A stretch of DNA of 64,000 nt from Riemerella anatipestifer (GCF_009670965.2 NZ_CP073239.1:1488001-1552000); one strand, 5' to 3'. Counted from the stretch's first letter, positions 1-8,920 are shown. The notes: a model not told the origin generated them from the letters alone. Program-made: numbers and translations.

Positions 1-34
1 TTTAAAGCTGCCTGTTTTTGACAGTCTATAAGTT

Positions 35-42
35 TACTTTTG
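35..42 (+). promoter_or_regulatory. -7 promoter box (TACTTTTG)
   Basis: The sequence matches the Bacteroidota -7 consensus TAnnTTTG and lies 20 bases before the ATG at 62. A TTG lies only 14 bases upstream, shorter than the usual 17-23 spacer, so only the -7 element is claimed. Confidence 0.4.
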
Positions 43-61
43 CATCAGTAAATTTTTTAGT

Positions 62-1060
62 ATGGAAAATATTCAATTTAAAGTAAAAGTACCAGCTCTT
101 TTGGAAGTCTTTGTCGGATTAAAATCCAAACTATTTTCTGATGGGAATTCTCAAGAAAATAAAGACGCGGCTTTAAAATATTTATCGGAAGTTATTATTA
201 GGAGTGTGGAAATTGGTAGTATACAAATTTTTGATTTTACAGATAACTCAGCTACTCTTGAAAGAGTAAATTGCTTAAAAGTAAAACCTTATATTAACGA
301 TAATGGATTACTCAATTTTCCAAAGTTATTCCAATGTAAAATTAAGTATCGTTATTCTGATAATTTTGTATTTCAGTTGCTTAAATCAAAAATAAAAAAC
401 AAAGAAATAAACAATTTTCTGGAGTCATTGGGCTCAGTTCAATTAAGTCTTTATCTAGAGAATAATCATAGTGAAGTAAATTTAATGTCATTTGATAATC
501 AAACGAACTATAAAAGTTATTCAAATCTAAAGAAAGTATTTAAAAGGATAGGAATAGATTCAATTCTAAATCAGGATGAATTTTTCCAGCAGTACGATTT
601 TAATCTTAAATTGAAAAAAAGAATGAATCTAGATTTATTCCATTCAAATAATTTTTATAATAAAGCTATTTTAGAAAAGCCTTATTTTTTTGAACTAGAG
701 AGTGTATTTCTATCAATGATGAATAATCTCTCTACGATTAATTATATTTATGTCTTTAAAGAACAAGTATCTAATACAGAAGAAATTCTTCAAAGATTAA
801 TACAAACATATAAAACTAATGTTAGGATTAAGATAAAAAAACAAATATCATATCAGGCAAAACAGTATATACTTTTTGAACTTCATAAAAAAGGTAAAAA
901 TCAAACTTATAGTAAGTTCATATATAACCATAAAGGTCAACTTTTCTACCGAAATCTTGAAGGTATTGTGAAAGTAGATGACCAAACTAGTATAGAGAAT
1001 CTAGCACAAGTTCCTCTAGATAAAGACCTTAAAGAGTTTATGGAGGTTGTTAAAAATTGA
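62..1060 (+). CDS. hypothetical protein, 332 aa
   Basis: I do not recognise a family. The protein is soluble-looking, rich in Lys, Asn, Ile and Phe, with no signal peptide, transmembrane segment or evident catalytic motif. It starts with a clear ATG behind a TACTTTTG promoter box. It is the first gene of a four-gene accessory patch (integrase-like fragment, HNH protein and WYL regulator follow) next to a tRNA cluster. The coding region is AT-rich even for this genome, which fits recent acquisition. A role in defence or a mobile element is only a guess from context. Confidence 0.75.
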   Translation: MENIQFKVKVPALLEVFVGLKSKLFSDGNSQENKDAALKYLSEVIIRSVEIGSIQIFDFTDNSATLERVNCLKVKPYINDNGLLNFPKLFQCKIKYRYSDNFVFQLLKSKIKNKEINNFLESLGSVQLSLYLENNHSEVNLMSFDNQTNYKSYSNLKKVFKRIGIDSILNQDEFFQQYDFNLKLKKRMNLDLFHSNNFYNKAILEKPYFFELESVFLSMMNNLSTINYIYVFKEQVSNTEEILQRLIQTYKTNVRIKIKKQISYQAKQYILFELHKKGKNQTYSKFIYNHKGQLFYRNLEGIVKVDDQTSIENLAQVPLDKDLKEFMEVVKN

Positions 1061-1225
1061 AGAGAGGATATTTTTATACAAAAAATTGTAAAATTACCTA
1101 AGACGGAATAAAAATGCTTACTTGGATAAATAAAGATAGGAATAAGGCATTTATATCAAACTATTTAAAATGAAGACTTAGGAAAGAAAAAATATCAACA
1201 CTATTTGAAAGTCTTAGAAAAGTTA

Positions 1226-1567
1226 ATGCTAAAATATGAATATATTATGGAATTACAAAAATTTAAACTTTGGTTAGAATTTAAAGGTAAGTCAAAAAAA
1301 ACAATCCAAAATAGGATCTCTAATTGTAAAAATGTGGAACGATATGAAGGTTGTTTAGACAAACATTATGCTAACGACTATGGAGCAATTATTTTGTATA
1401 AGTTATCATATTCAGCAGAAGATGAAAGAAACAACTTAATCCCTAAACATAGTGTGACAATAAATGGAAAGATAAGAACAGGAACAGCTACATTAAAACA
1501 GGCAGTAAAGCTTTATATTGATTATAAGAGTGATAAAAATTTTGAAGAATTAGTCTTACATAAATAG
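1226..1567 (+). CDS. hypothetical protein, integrase-like N-terminal domain
   Basis: Short protein of about 113 aa from the ATG at 1226; an in-frame TTG at 1205 and a second ATG at 1247 are possible starts. The segment KFKLWLEFKGKSKKTIQNRI resembles the helical SAM-like core-binding domain of tyrosine recombinases, but there is no catalytic domain (no R-HxxR-Y). The rest contains NGKIRTGTATLKQAVKLYIDY, reminiscent of DNA-binding domains that accompany HNH nucleases. The HNH gene follows 42 bases downstream, so the two may be co-transcribed. The function is not established. About 165 bases upstream contain only a 19-codon frame at 1113-1172, possibly decayed sequence. Confidence 0.6.
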   Translation: MLKYEYIMELQKFKLWLEFKGKSKKTIQNRISNCKNVERYEGCLDKHYANDYGAIILYKLSYSAEDERNNLIPKHSVTINGKIRTGTATLKQAVKLYIDYKSDKNFEELVLHK

Positions 1568-1618
1568 AGAAAATTATTTATTTGTATTTTTAAATAGGAA
1601 AATGTAAATTTGAAAAAA

Positions 1619-2368
1619 ATGCTTATGGCTACTTACGAAGGAACAATAGAAGATTTTAAAAAATTTATTGATGGCTACACAAGAAATTTGGTTCAAAAAT
1701 TAACTAGGAAAGTTAAAAAGAATAGAACTTGTTCTTCACCTAAGTGTAAAAATCGTTCAAGATTACAAGCAGCTCATATAAAAGGAAGTGAAAGACCAGT
1801 AATTATAAAAAGTATTTTAGATGATATGAGTTGTAGTCTAGGTGATAACTATATAAAGGTTGATTTAAACGATTTTGAAAAAAGATTTATTGAAGCACAT
1901 ACACCATATGATAAAGTTATAAAAATTTTATGTTTTGATTGCCATAGAAAATATGACAATGATGAGTTTCAAGAAATAGTTCCATTAATTGATGAAGAAA
2001 TAGAAATTGATGCAGATGTAATCACTGAAGAGGATATTCTAAAACCGTTTGAGGAAATTAAACCAGGAAAACTCGCTCAAAAAATTTTTTCTAATAAGAT
2101 AAATACAATCTCTGACGAGGTGTTGTTAAAATTATTAGATGAGACCTATTGTAAATTATGCTTTGGAATTGGTTACAGTGTACTTAAGGAATTTCGTACA
2201 GAAAAGGATATTTATGATGATAAAGGGAAGCAGAGATATTATTCTCCTGAGAATTTACTTTTAGAAAGAATAGGCAAACAAGATGAAATCAGTAAAAAAT
2301 TTATACTTTCCAATCATTGGTTTAAGAATCAAATTCCATTTTTAACTAAATGGAATACTGAAAACTAG
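1619..2368 (+). CDS. HNH-like endonuclease domain protein
   Basis: About 249 aa from the ATG at 1619 (TTG at 1610 and ATG at 1625 also possible). The N-terminal third has a CxxxxC pair (CSSPKC) followed by AAHIKGSERP and later CFDCHRKYDND, the arrangement of a zinc-stabilised HNH/beta-beta-alpha-Me nuclease with AH as first motif and the distal CxxC-H. The Asp/Glu-rich C-terminal half is unrecognised. Proteins like this occur as orphan restriction enzymes or in mobile elements. It lies directly downstream of an integrase-like fragment and ends one base before the stop of the convergent WYL gene. No cognate methyltransferase is visible. Confidence 0.6.
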   Translation: MLMATYEGTIEDFKKFIDGYTRNLVQKLTRKVKKNRTCSSPKCKNRSRLQAAHIKGSERPVIIKSILDDMSCSLGDNYIKVDLNDFEKRFIEAHTPYDKVIKILCFDCHRKYDNDEFQEIVPLIDEEIEIDADVITEEDILKPFEEIKPGKLAQKIFSNKINTISDEVLLKLLDETYCKLCFGIGYSVLKEFRTEKDIYDDKGKQRYYSPENLLLERIGKQDEISKKFILSNHWFKNQIPFLTKWNTEN

Positions 2369-3274
2369 CTAACTTAAATTCCGATTCAAAGCATCTTTCC
2401 ATAGAGAAATCATTTTACATTTTAAGGAAGTTGGTTCAATAATCTTTACGGACCAACTTCTTTTCATTAGCTCCATTAGTAAATCTTCGTTAGGTTTAAC
2501 AAAAAATTCAAAAGTAATGGTTTTATCATCTTCTGAAACTACTTTTTGAGAATTATGTAATGGGTTAGCTTTTAGGTAATGCCCATCTCTGTGGTCATAT
2601 TGAAGAATAATTCTTTCCGCTTCGCCATTGGTAAACATTCCTAGTGCATCTCTGTAGGGTGTTTGAAAATCTATCACCTGAGATTTGAACTTTTTCCCTG
2701 TAGTTATTTCTCCTATTCGTTCTAATGCATAACTTTTAAATTGAATTTCGGGGGTTGAGTTATCTACAGCTAGTACATACCATTTAAAATCTTTCTGTTT
2801 TAATAAATAAGGCTGAATGGTTTTTATTTTTATTTTCTCTGTACTATAATCAAAATAGGAAATATTGACTTCTAAATGATTCTCTATTGCTTGTGAAATA
2901 GAATGAAAATGCTCTAATCCTGTGTTTTTCCGAGTTTCTGGTAATACAAATCTGGGCAAAAGCATATCGGTATTAAGAGAGGATAAGAAAATAGCAGAAT
3001 TGAGCAAATCATTTTGAAAAACACTTTCTAAATCAATATCTATAGTGTATTTCCTTTTGTTACAAACTAAATCTATCTTCCACGCATCTCTAATAGCTCT
3101 TTTATCTTTTTCAAAAGTGTCAATAGGATAAGTATCTAGATACAAATGTTCACAATCTTTATAAGCTTTAAAAGAATTTTCTATCTTTTTACGAATTTCA
3201 GAGGAAGTAAGTTTTCCATTTTCTCGGAGTACCGTTCTTACTAAAAAAATCATTCTTAAAAATTTTCTATCCAT
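2369..3274 (-). CDS. WYL domain transcriptional regulator
   Basis: 301-aa protein with an N-terminal winged-helix-like region (about 1-85, containing LTSSEIRKKIE) and a WYL domain at about 135-205 (YFDYSTEKIKIKTIQPYLLKQ then FKWYVLAVD), followed by a C-terminal WCX-like extension. WYL regulators bind ligands, often nucleic acid-derived, and frequently control phage-defence loci (CapW/BrxR type). It is convergent with the HNH gene with no intergenic gap and sits beside the tRNA cluster. The local context is consistent with a defence or mobile island, but the target is unknown. Confidence 0.85.
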   Translation of the reverse strand: MDRKFLRMIFLVRTVLRENGKLTSSEIRKKIENSFKAYKDCEHLYLDTYPIDTFEKDKRAIRDAWKIDLVCNKRKYTIDIDLESVFQNDLLNSAIFLSSLNTDMLLPRFVLPETRKNTGLEHFHSISQAIENHLEVNISYFDYSTEKIKIKTIQPYLLKQKDFKWYVLAVDNSTPEIQFKSYALERIGEITTGKKFKSQVIDFQTPYRDALGMFTNGEAERIILQYDHRDGHYLKANPLHNSQKVVSEDDKTITFEFFVKPNEDLLMELMKRSWSVKIIEPTSLKCKMISLWKDALNRNLS

Positions 3275-3484
3275 AATTAAATTTCAAAAAGATAAATATG
3301 ATAAGTTTCTATTAACAAAAATGCATTTTTTACAAAAGTAATTTTCCTATTATAAAGTTCTTGTTATATGATTCTACTTTCTTACACCTAAAAAGAAATA
3401 GCAATCTCGTCATAAACAGATAACAATAATAAGATTCTAATCAAAAAACAAATTTATGAGTTTATTTAATGAATAAAAAACAAA

Positions 3485-3510
3485 AAACCTCACTTGAAAA
3501 AGTGAGGTTT
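3485..3510 (-). terminator. Rho-independent terminator of the tRNA cluster
   Basis: An 11-bp perfect stem (3485-3495 with 3500-3510) with a GAAA-type loop, followed on the minus strand by a T-rich run. It sits immediately downstream of tRNA-Arg. Confidence 0.8.
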
Positions 3511-3513
3511 CTG

Positions 3514-3587
3514 TGAGCGCGCCAGGATTCGAACCTGGGACCGTCTGCTTAGAAGGCAGATGCTCTATCCAGCTGAGCTACGCACCC
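3514..3587 (-). tRNA. tRNA-Arg(TCT)
   Basis: A 74-nt cloverleaf on the minus strand. The acceptor stem GGGTGCG pairs with CGCGCTC (with G-T wobbles), the T-loop is GGTTCGAATCC, and the anticodon loop CTTCTAA gives TCT. Last of three tandem minus-strand tRNAs. Confidence 0.95.
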
Positions 3588-3624
3588 ATTTAGAATTTTT
3601 AATGTAAAATTCCGAAAAACATTG

Positions 3625-3699
3625 TCGGGGCGGCAGGATTCGAACCTGCGACCTCCTGGTCCCAAACCAGGCGCGATGACCGGACTACGCTACGCCCCG
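3625..3699 (-). tRNA. tRNA-Pro(TGG)
   Basis: A 75-nt cloverleaf. The acceptor stem CGGGGCG pairs perfectly with CGCCCCG, the T-loop GGTTCGAATCC is present, and the anticodon loop TTTGGGA gives TGG. Middle gene of the Ser-Pro-Arg tRNA cluster. Confidence 0.95.
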
Positions 3700-3718
3700 A
3701 ATATTATTCTCTGAGTTG

Positions 3719-3803
3719 CGGAGGGTATGGGATTCGAACCCATGCGACCCTTGCGAGTCGACAGTTTAGCAAACTGCTCCGTTAACCACTCCGGCAACCC
3801 TCC
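3719..3803 (-). tRNA. tRNA-Ser(GCT)
   Basis: An 85-nt class II tRNA with a long variable arm (GTCGACTCGCAAG region). The anticodon loop reads TTGCTAA, giving GCT. The acceptor GGAGGGT pairs with ACCCTCC. First gene of the minus-strand tRNA cluster. Confidence 0.95.
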
Positions 3804-3912
3804 TTTTCGTTATTATTTTAAGTACTTCTGTTCTGTAATTGCGAGTGCAAATATAGAGCGTTTTTTTGAAACCTCCAAATAAAATACAAAAAAAATCTAA
3901 AATTTTTATCAC

Positions 3913-3920
3913 TATCTTTG
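3913..3920 (+). promoter_or_regulatory. -7 promoter box (TATCTTTG)
   Basis: Perfect TAnnTTTG element 29 bases before the amidase ATG. No TTG is found at the expected spacing, so only the -7 element is supported. Confidence 0.45.
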
Positions 3921-3949
3921 GCAGTCAATTTTAAAAATAAAAGTGAATA

Positions 3950-4948
3950 ATGCGTAATATTTTGTTTATTATAAGTTTAGGTGCTGTGGTGACTTCTTGT
4001 AGCACTCAGCAAAAAATAGTTGCACCTCAACCAAAATTAGATTCAAAAGTTGCAAGTGCACCTCAAAAACCTAAAATGGAGCAATCTACTAAGGGGGATT
4101 TTTATTATAAAACTAATATTAGCGATGTTACAAAAAACGATAATACTATTAGCTATGGTTCTGTAGTTACGGCTAAACCTAAAGGCTATAAGGTAAATTA
4201 TGAGAATTTCCCATCTGTAGCTCAGAATTTTAGACAGCGTTTTCTTATTCTTCATTATACAGCTCTTGATAGCGAGACATCAGTACGAGTGCTTACTCAA
4301 AGAGGCGTGAGCGCCCACTATCTTGTAAGTGATTTACCTGATGATGATATTTGGCAACTTGTTGATGAGAATAAAAGAGCCTACCATGCAGGTATTAGCT
4401 TTTGGAGAAACACCACCGAAATGAATGATAATTCCATAGGGATAGAAATAGTTAATAAAGGTTATACTGTTGGTACAGCAGGAGAGAAAGTCTTTTATCC
4501 ATTTCCTGAACATCAGTTTAAGAAAGTAGCCGCTTTGGCAAAAGATATTGTAGAGCGTTATAATATTCCTCCAACCCAAATTTTAGCCCACTCTGATATT
4601 GCTCCAACTAGAAAGCAAGACCCAGGTCCATTTTTCCCTTGGAAACGCCTCTATGATGAGTATAATCTAGGAATGTGGTATGATGCAACTACTAAGCAAA
4701 ACTTTTATGAAACTGCTTTAAGCGATTTAGAGTTTAATTATAACAATTCTACTTTTATTTCAAAAGTGCAAAATACTTTAAGAAGTTTTGGGTATGATAT
4801 TACTCCTACTGGAACTTGGGATAAATCTTCTCAACAGGTTATTGAGGCTTTTCAATACCATTTTCGTCCAGAGAAATGTGATGGTGTTTTAGATGCAGAA
4901 ACTTGGGCTATATTACAAGCTCTTGTAGTGAAATATCCCAAAAAGTAA
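3950..4948 (+). CDS. N-acetylmuramoyl-L-alanine amidase (AmiD-like lipoprotein)
   Basis: 332 aa. An N-terminal lipoprotein signal ends in TSC, placing it on a periplasmic membrane face. The amidase_2 domain (about 85-230) has HYTALD, an AHYLV segment and HSDIAPTRKQDPGPFFPW, giving the two zinc His and the DPG motif of AmpD/AmiD enzymes. A C-terminal helical peptidoglycan-binding domain (about 265-330, with LRSFGYDITPTGTWD) follows. It should cleave the bond between MurNAc and L-Ala of muropeptides during wall recycling. Monocistronic, convergent with the aminotransferase gene. Confidence 0.92.
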   Translation: MRNILFIISLGAVVTSCSTQQKIVAPQPKLDSKVASAPQKPKMEQSTKGDFYYKTNISDVTKNDNTISYGSVVTAKPKGYKVNYENFPSVAQNFRQRFLILHYTALDSETSVRVLTQRGVSAHYLVSDLPDDDIWQLVDENKRAYHAGISFWRNTTEMNDNSIGIEIVNKGYTVGTAGEKVFYPFPEHQFKKVAALAKDIVERYNIPPTQILAHSDIAPTRKQDPGPFFPWKRLYDEYNLGMWYDATTKQNFYETALSDLEFNYNNSTFISKVQNTLRSFGYDITPTGTWDKSSQQVIEAFQYHFRPEKCDGVLDAETWAILQALVVKYPKK

Positions 4949-4960
4949 AATAATATTATT

Positions 4961-5000
4961 GGAATTTGACTCTGATTTAAACCAAAGTCAAATTCCATTT
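4961..5000. terminator. bidirectional terminator
   Basis: An 11-bp stem, GGAATTTGACT at 4961-4971 with its complement at 4986-4996, followed by T-rich sequence on + and A/T-rich sequence on -. It overlaps the last codons of the convergent aminotransferase gene, whose stop is at 4977. Confidence 0.65.
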
Positions 5001-5792
5001 TTCTATCATTTCAGAGAAACGAGAATTAGTAAATTCTTTATTTCTGATTTTATTTACTGAGAAAATACCCTTTTCGTCAGAAATCATTAAAATTTCATCA
5101 GCTTTTTGGCTTTCAAAAGCAATCATTTCCACTTGTTCTATTTCTGCCAAACGATTTTTATGAACATAGGTAATAAAGCTTTCCATCAATGGGGAAATAT
5201 ATGCCCCTTCCGTTTGCTTAGGGACTTTAATTGTGTTGCCTTCTAAAAACAAAAGATTGCCGTAAATACTTCTAGCAATACGCTTACTAGGATTGAGGAG
5301 AATAACATCATCTAAATCATTTTCCTGAGCGTAAATTTCAGCATAGATATTTTCTGGACAATGCGTATGTATATTGCTTAAAATATGTGTATTAACGCTT
5401 ATTTCCTTAATGATATCTAGTTCTATATTTTTCTTTATTTGAAACAAGTTGTCCTCTCTAACCACTTCGTAAACAAAATGAACAGGGGTTTTAGCGGAAA
5501 AAGTATCTTCTATCTTTCTAAATGCTAACACTTTAATATAACCATTATCAAACGGGAGATTTTGGATAGCTTGAGAAAAAATGTCTGTGAAAAATTCTAA
5601 AGTAAAACTTAATGGAATGTTCATTCTCATTTTTCTCATAGAAGACATCAGAAAGAAATAAACATCTTCTGCTAAAAGCACTTTTTTATTTTTGAAAAAA
5701 AAGTAAACTTTTACAGCGTCTCCGTTCATAAAAGCTCTATTGGCATAGGCTAATGATTGTTCCTGAGAAAGTAAATTGCCATCTAAATACAT
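4977..5792 (-). CDS. aminotransferase class IV family protein
   Basis: 271 aa resembling PLP-dependent fold type IV enzymes (branched-chain aminotransferase / 4-amino-4-deoxychorismate lyase). Visible hallmarks are the N-terminal DGNLL..NRAFMNGDAVKVYFFFKN motif, a central segment with NIHTHCPENIY, and a NPSKRIARSIYGNLLFLEGNTIKVP region. The usual PLP-binding lysine is not placed with certainty. It could be a PabC-type lyase in folate synthesis, but the group is divergent. Encoded downstream of, and in line with, the SRPBCC gene. Confidence 0.75.
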   Translation of the reverse strand: MYLDGNLLSQEQSLAYANRAFMNGDAVKVYFFFKNKKVLLAEDVYFFLMSSMRKMRMNIPLSFTLEFFTDIFSQAIQNLPFDNGYIKVLAFRKIEDTFSAKTPVHFVYEVVREDNLFQIKKNIELDIIKEISVNTHILSNIHTHCPENIYAEIYAQENDLDDVILLNPSKRIARSIYGNLLFLEGNTIKVPKQTEGAYISPLMESFITYVHKNRLAEIEQVEMIAFESQKADEILMISDEKGIFSVNKIRNKEFTNSRFSEMIEKWNLTLV

Positions 5793-5863
5793 GTTGTTCT
5801 ATTTTAATAAAGAAAAAATGAACGATAAAAACCGCTCATTATAATTTGTTAAGTATTAAAAAA

Positions 5864-6250
5864 CTAAGCTGCACCTAGTTTTATTTTTAGGTTTTCTACA
5901 AGGTTTTCCCAATAAAGACGGTTTTCTTCCTCATCTCCTTTTTCGCAAAAGTCTGTAATGTTAAGAGATAGGTCTTCCGTTATTTCATCTATCACAATAG
6001 ACATTTCGAAGAAACTCTTAGTACCTTCATCTTCTTCCCATCTAAAACGAACAAAACTTTCAGGCTTATATCTTATAAGCGTCGCCTTTTCAGCAGGACC
6101 ACCGCCCCAACTGAAATAAAAATCATCTCCTCTCTCTTCTACCTCATCAGCAAACCACTCCGCTAAACCTTCCGCAGTCGCTAGATATTCATACAAAATC
6201 TCTGATAAGCAATGCATTGCAAACTCGTAAGTTACCTTATGTTTCGCCAT
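5864..6250 (-). CDS. START-like/SRPBCC domain protein
   Basis: About 128 aa from the ATG at 6250; the upstream in-frame ATG at 6280 would add ten unlikely residues. The motif LATAEGLAEWFADEV followed by FYFSWGGGPAEKATLIRYKPESFVRFRWEED is the AHSA1-like START fold pattern of small Bacteroidota proteins. Predicted to bind a small hydrophobic ligand or a protein partner; the actual role is unknown. Probably co-transcribed with the aminotransferase gene 71 bases downstream. Confidence 0.8.
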   Translation of the reverse strand: MAKHKVTYEFAMHCLSEILYEYLATAEGLAEWFADEVEERGDDFYFSWGGGPAEKATLIRYKPESFVRFRWEEDEGTKSFFEMSIVIDEITEDLSLNITDFCEKGDEEENRLYWENLVENLKIKLGAA

Positions 6251-6390
6251 AATATATCGTCTTATTATAAAGTCTCGCAATATAGAAATTATTTTTGGAG
6301 AAAAACGATTTTTAGGGACGGAATTTTTTGATTTATGATTTTTTTTAGGTTATTACTGAGGACTATATGATGCAGTACTTTCGTTTTTCA

Positions 6391-6398
6391 TAAATTTG
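6391..6398 (+). promoter_or_regulatory. -7 promoter box (TAAATTTG)
   Basis: TAnnTTTG element 28 bases before the ATG of the phosphoglycerol transferase gene. No TTG lies at the expected spacing. Confidence 0.45.
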
Positions 6399-6425
6399 CA
6401 AACATTATTCAATTCGTAAATAAAT

Positions 6426-8357
6426 ATGAAACATCTCCGCGTAAGAGAAATATTGGTTTTATTATATAGGGTTTTACTGGTATTTGTTTTCTTTCAAATT
6501 GCTAGATTTTTATTTTGGATTTTCAATAAAGATTTAATAAAAATCGAGAGCTTTTCTCAATATTTTAAATTGGCATATTACGGTACCGCGTTTGATACTA
6601 CGGCAATATTGTATGTTAATTCGTTATTTATATTCCTAAGCCTTATTCCGCTCACTATCAATACTAAAAAAGGATATCAAAAATTACTCTTTTGGGTATA
6701 TTTTATTACCAATGGCATTGCTTATTCTATGAATTTTGGCGATTTTATTTATTATCGGTTTAGTCAATCTAGATTAACCTCTGCGGTGCTAGATGTGGTA
6801 GAACACGAGTCTAATCTTTTAAAAGTATTTGGAGTTTCTTTAATAGAAAATCCATTGATTCCTTTGTTTTTTGTTGTTTTATTAGCGGTATGGATATGGC
6901 TTTATAAAAAAGTAAATATACCTTACCAAAAACCTCAAAAATTACCAGCTTATTTTATCGGTTCTATTGTAACTTTGTGTGTGATAGCTACACTTACGGT
7001 GGGTGGTATAAGAGGTGATTTTAAACACAGTACACGACCTATTAATTTGGTAGATGCTAATAGACATACGGAAAACCCAATTCACGCTAATGTTGTGCTT
7101 AATAGCACTTTTTCGTTTTTGAGAACTTTAGGTTCTAACAACTTTAAAGAGGTTCATTTTGTGGAGGAAAACTTTATTAAAGAGCATATAAAACCTTATA
7201 AATTATACCAAAGAGATGTGCCTAAAGAAAGACCCAATATTGTGATTTTTATTGTAGAAAGTTTTGGTAAAGAATATTCTGGTGCATTTAATAGTTCTAG
7301 TAAAATCAAAGACTATGTTTCATATACTCCTTTTATAGATAGCTTAGCGAAAGAAAGTCTTATTTTTACCAATGCTTTCGCTAACGGAAGGCAATCTATA
7401 CACGGTATGAGTAGTATTTTGGCGGGTATCCCAAGTTTAAAAGATGCTTTTACAAGCTCTCCATATTCTAATCAAAAAATACAGTCTATTGTATCTGTGT
7501 GTAACGAATTAGGATACGACACTTCTTTCTACCACGGTGCGCCTAATGGTTCTATGGGCTTTTTGGGATTTGGGAATATCCTTGGGTTTCAAAAATATTA
7601 TGGCAAAACCGAATATAATAATGATGATGATTTTGATGGTATGTGGGCAATTTGGGACGAACCTTTTTTACAATATTTTGCTAAAAATGTGCAGGAAAAA
7701 AGTCCAGAAAAACCCTTTATGGCAACTGTATTCACGGCATCATCTCATCACCCTTTTAAAATCCCTGAAAAATACAATGGGAAATTTAAAAAAGGGCATA
7801 TCCCAATGCACGAGCCTATACAATACACCGATTATGCCATAAAAAAATACTTCGAAACGGCTAAAAAGCAACCTTGGTTTCAGAATACCATTTTCGTAAT
7901 CACAGGGGATCATACCAATCAAACGTTCTACCCAGAGTACGAAAAGGCGATGAACCGATTTGCACTTCCCCTCATTTTCTACTCTCCTAATCTTAAATAT
8001 AACCTAAAAGGAATAGATGAAAGATTAGCACAGCAGTCTGATATCTACCCTACATTAGCCGATATAATAGCTTATAACAAACCTATAAGAAGTTGGGGAA
8101 GAAGTTTAGTTTCTCCTAAAAATGAAGAAGCTATCATTATAAATTCAGATGGAATACAGGAACAATTTATTATTGGCAATTACATTTATCTTTTCAATGG
8201 TAAAGATATTATAGGCATCTACGACAAAACCGATTTAGGGTTAGAAAACAATCTTATAAGCAAGGTTAGTTCGACTGAAATAGATTATGGTAAAAAACTC
8301 TGCAAAGCGTGGTATCAAGACTATATGTATAGAGTTATCAATAGAAAGCTAAACTAA
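6426..8357 (+). CDS. LTA synthase family sulfatase-fold protein
   Basis: 643 aa. The N-terminal part (about 1-200) carries five hydrophobic segments. The extracytoplasmic domain (about 265-600) is of alkaline phosphatase/sulfatase fold: RPNIVIFIVESFGKEYSG (metal-binding Glu), NGRQSIHGMSSILAG (nucleophile region, Ser in place of the Thr of LtaS), SSHHPF and VITGDHTN. The family transfers phosphoglycerol or phosphoethanolamine groups to envelope glycans or lipids, or acts as a sulfatase. A Gram-negative substrate cannot be named. Monocistronic behind a TAAATTTG box. Confidence 0.88.
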   Translation: MKHLRVREILVLLYRVLLVFVFFQIARFLFWIFNKDLIKIESFSQYFKLAYYGTAFDTTAILYVNSLFIFLSLIPLTINTKKGYQKLLFWVYFITNGIAYSMNFGDFIYYRFSQSRLTSAVLDVVEHESNLLKVFGVSLIENPLIPLFFVVLLAVWIWLYKKVNIPYQKPQKLPAYFIGSIVTLCVIATLTVGGIRGDFKHSTRPINLVDANRHTENPIHANVVLNSTFSFLRTLGSNNFKEVHFVEENFIKEHIKPYKLYQRDVPKERPNIVIFIVESFGKEYSGAFNSSSKIKDYVSYTPFIDSLAKESLIFTNAFANGRQSIHGMSSILAGIPSLKDAFTSSPYSNQKIQSIVSVCNELGYDTSFYHGAPNGSMGFLGFGNILGFQKYYGKTEYNNDDDFDGMWAIWDEPFLQYFAKNVQEKSPEKPFMATVFTASSHHPFKIPEKYNGKFKKGHIPMHEPIQYTDYAIKKYFETAKKQPWFQNTIFVITGDHTNQTFYPEYEKAMNRFALPLIFYSPNLKYNLKGIDERLAQQSDIYPTLADIIAYNKPIRSWGRSLVSPKNEEAIIINSDGIQEQFIIGNYIYLFNGKDIIGIYDKTDLGLENNLISKVSSTEIDYGKKLCKAWYQDYMYRVINRKLN

Positions 8358-8422
8358 ATACCGTTTAATTTTTTTTAACAATATAAAATATTGTTTTATA
8401 TGTGTAAAAACGGAATGTTATA

Positions 8423-8452
8423 TTGTTTGTTTAATTAAATTTTATATCTTTA
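8423..8452 (+). promoter_or_regulatory. two-element promoter, TTG-N19-TATCTTTA
   Basis: TTG at 8423-8425 and TATCTTTA at 8445-8452 with a 19-base spacer fit the Flavobacteriia -33/-7 pattern with one mismatch in the -7 box. The ATG of the DUF2147 gene is 26 bases further on. Confidence 0.6.
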
Positions 8453-8477
8453 ACCCATATTTAAATTTAATAAAGCT

Positions 8478-8897
8478 ATGAAAAAATTAATGTTTGCCAC
8501 TATGGCTCTAATGTTTAGTGTGATGTCCTATGCTCAAATAGAAGGAAAATGGAAAACTATTGATGATGAAACAGGACAAGCTAAATCTATTGTAGAAATT
8601 TTCAAAAAGTCTGATGGAAAATACTATGGCAAAGTAGTACAGCTACTTATTAAGCCAGCTGACCCTAACTGCTCTTTATGTAAAGATGATAGAAAAGGAA
8701 AACCTATTTTAGGAATGGAAGTGATTAGAGGAATCAAAAAAGATGGTAATACTTTTGACGGAGGAACTATTACTAACCCTAAAAACGGTAAAGTTTACAA
8801 ATGTTCTATCGAAAGGGAAGGTAATAAGCTAAATGTGAGAGGTTACATAGGTATCTCTATAGCTGGGCGTACCCAAGTTTGGCATAAAGTAGATTAA
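8478..8897 (+). CDS. DUF2147 domain-containing secreted protein
   Basis: 139 aa with a signal peptide ending at SYAQ. The mature part matches the DUF2147 pattern: GKWKTIDDETGQAKSIVEIFK, YYGKVVQLL, PNCSLCKDDRKGKPILGM and GGTITNPKNGKVYKC. The fold is a small beta-barrel, probably periplasmic, of unknown biochemical function. The CxxC pair (CSLC) is typical of the family. It stands alone between its own promoter and a strong terminator. Confidence 0.9.
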   Translation: MKKLMFATMALMFSVMSYAQIEGKWKTIDDETGQAKSIVEIFKKSDGKYYGKVVQLLIKPADPNCSLCKDDRKGKPILGMEVIRGIKKDGNTFDGGTITNPKNGKVYKCSIEREGNKLNVRGYIGISIAGRTQVWHKVD

Positions 8898-8920
8898 AAA
8901 AGATAAATAGATGCAAAATA

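Noticed and set aside
3514..3803. Possible CRISPR-like repeat series
   Set aside because: The regularly spaced similar segments are three tRNA genes with common T-loop sequence.
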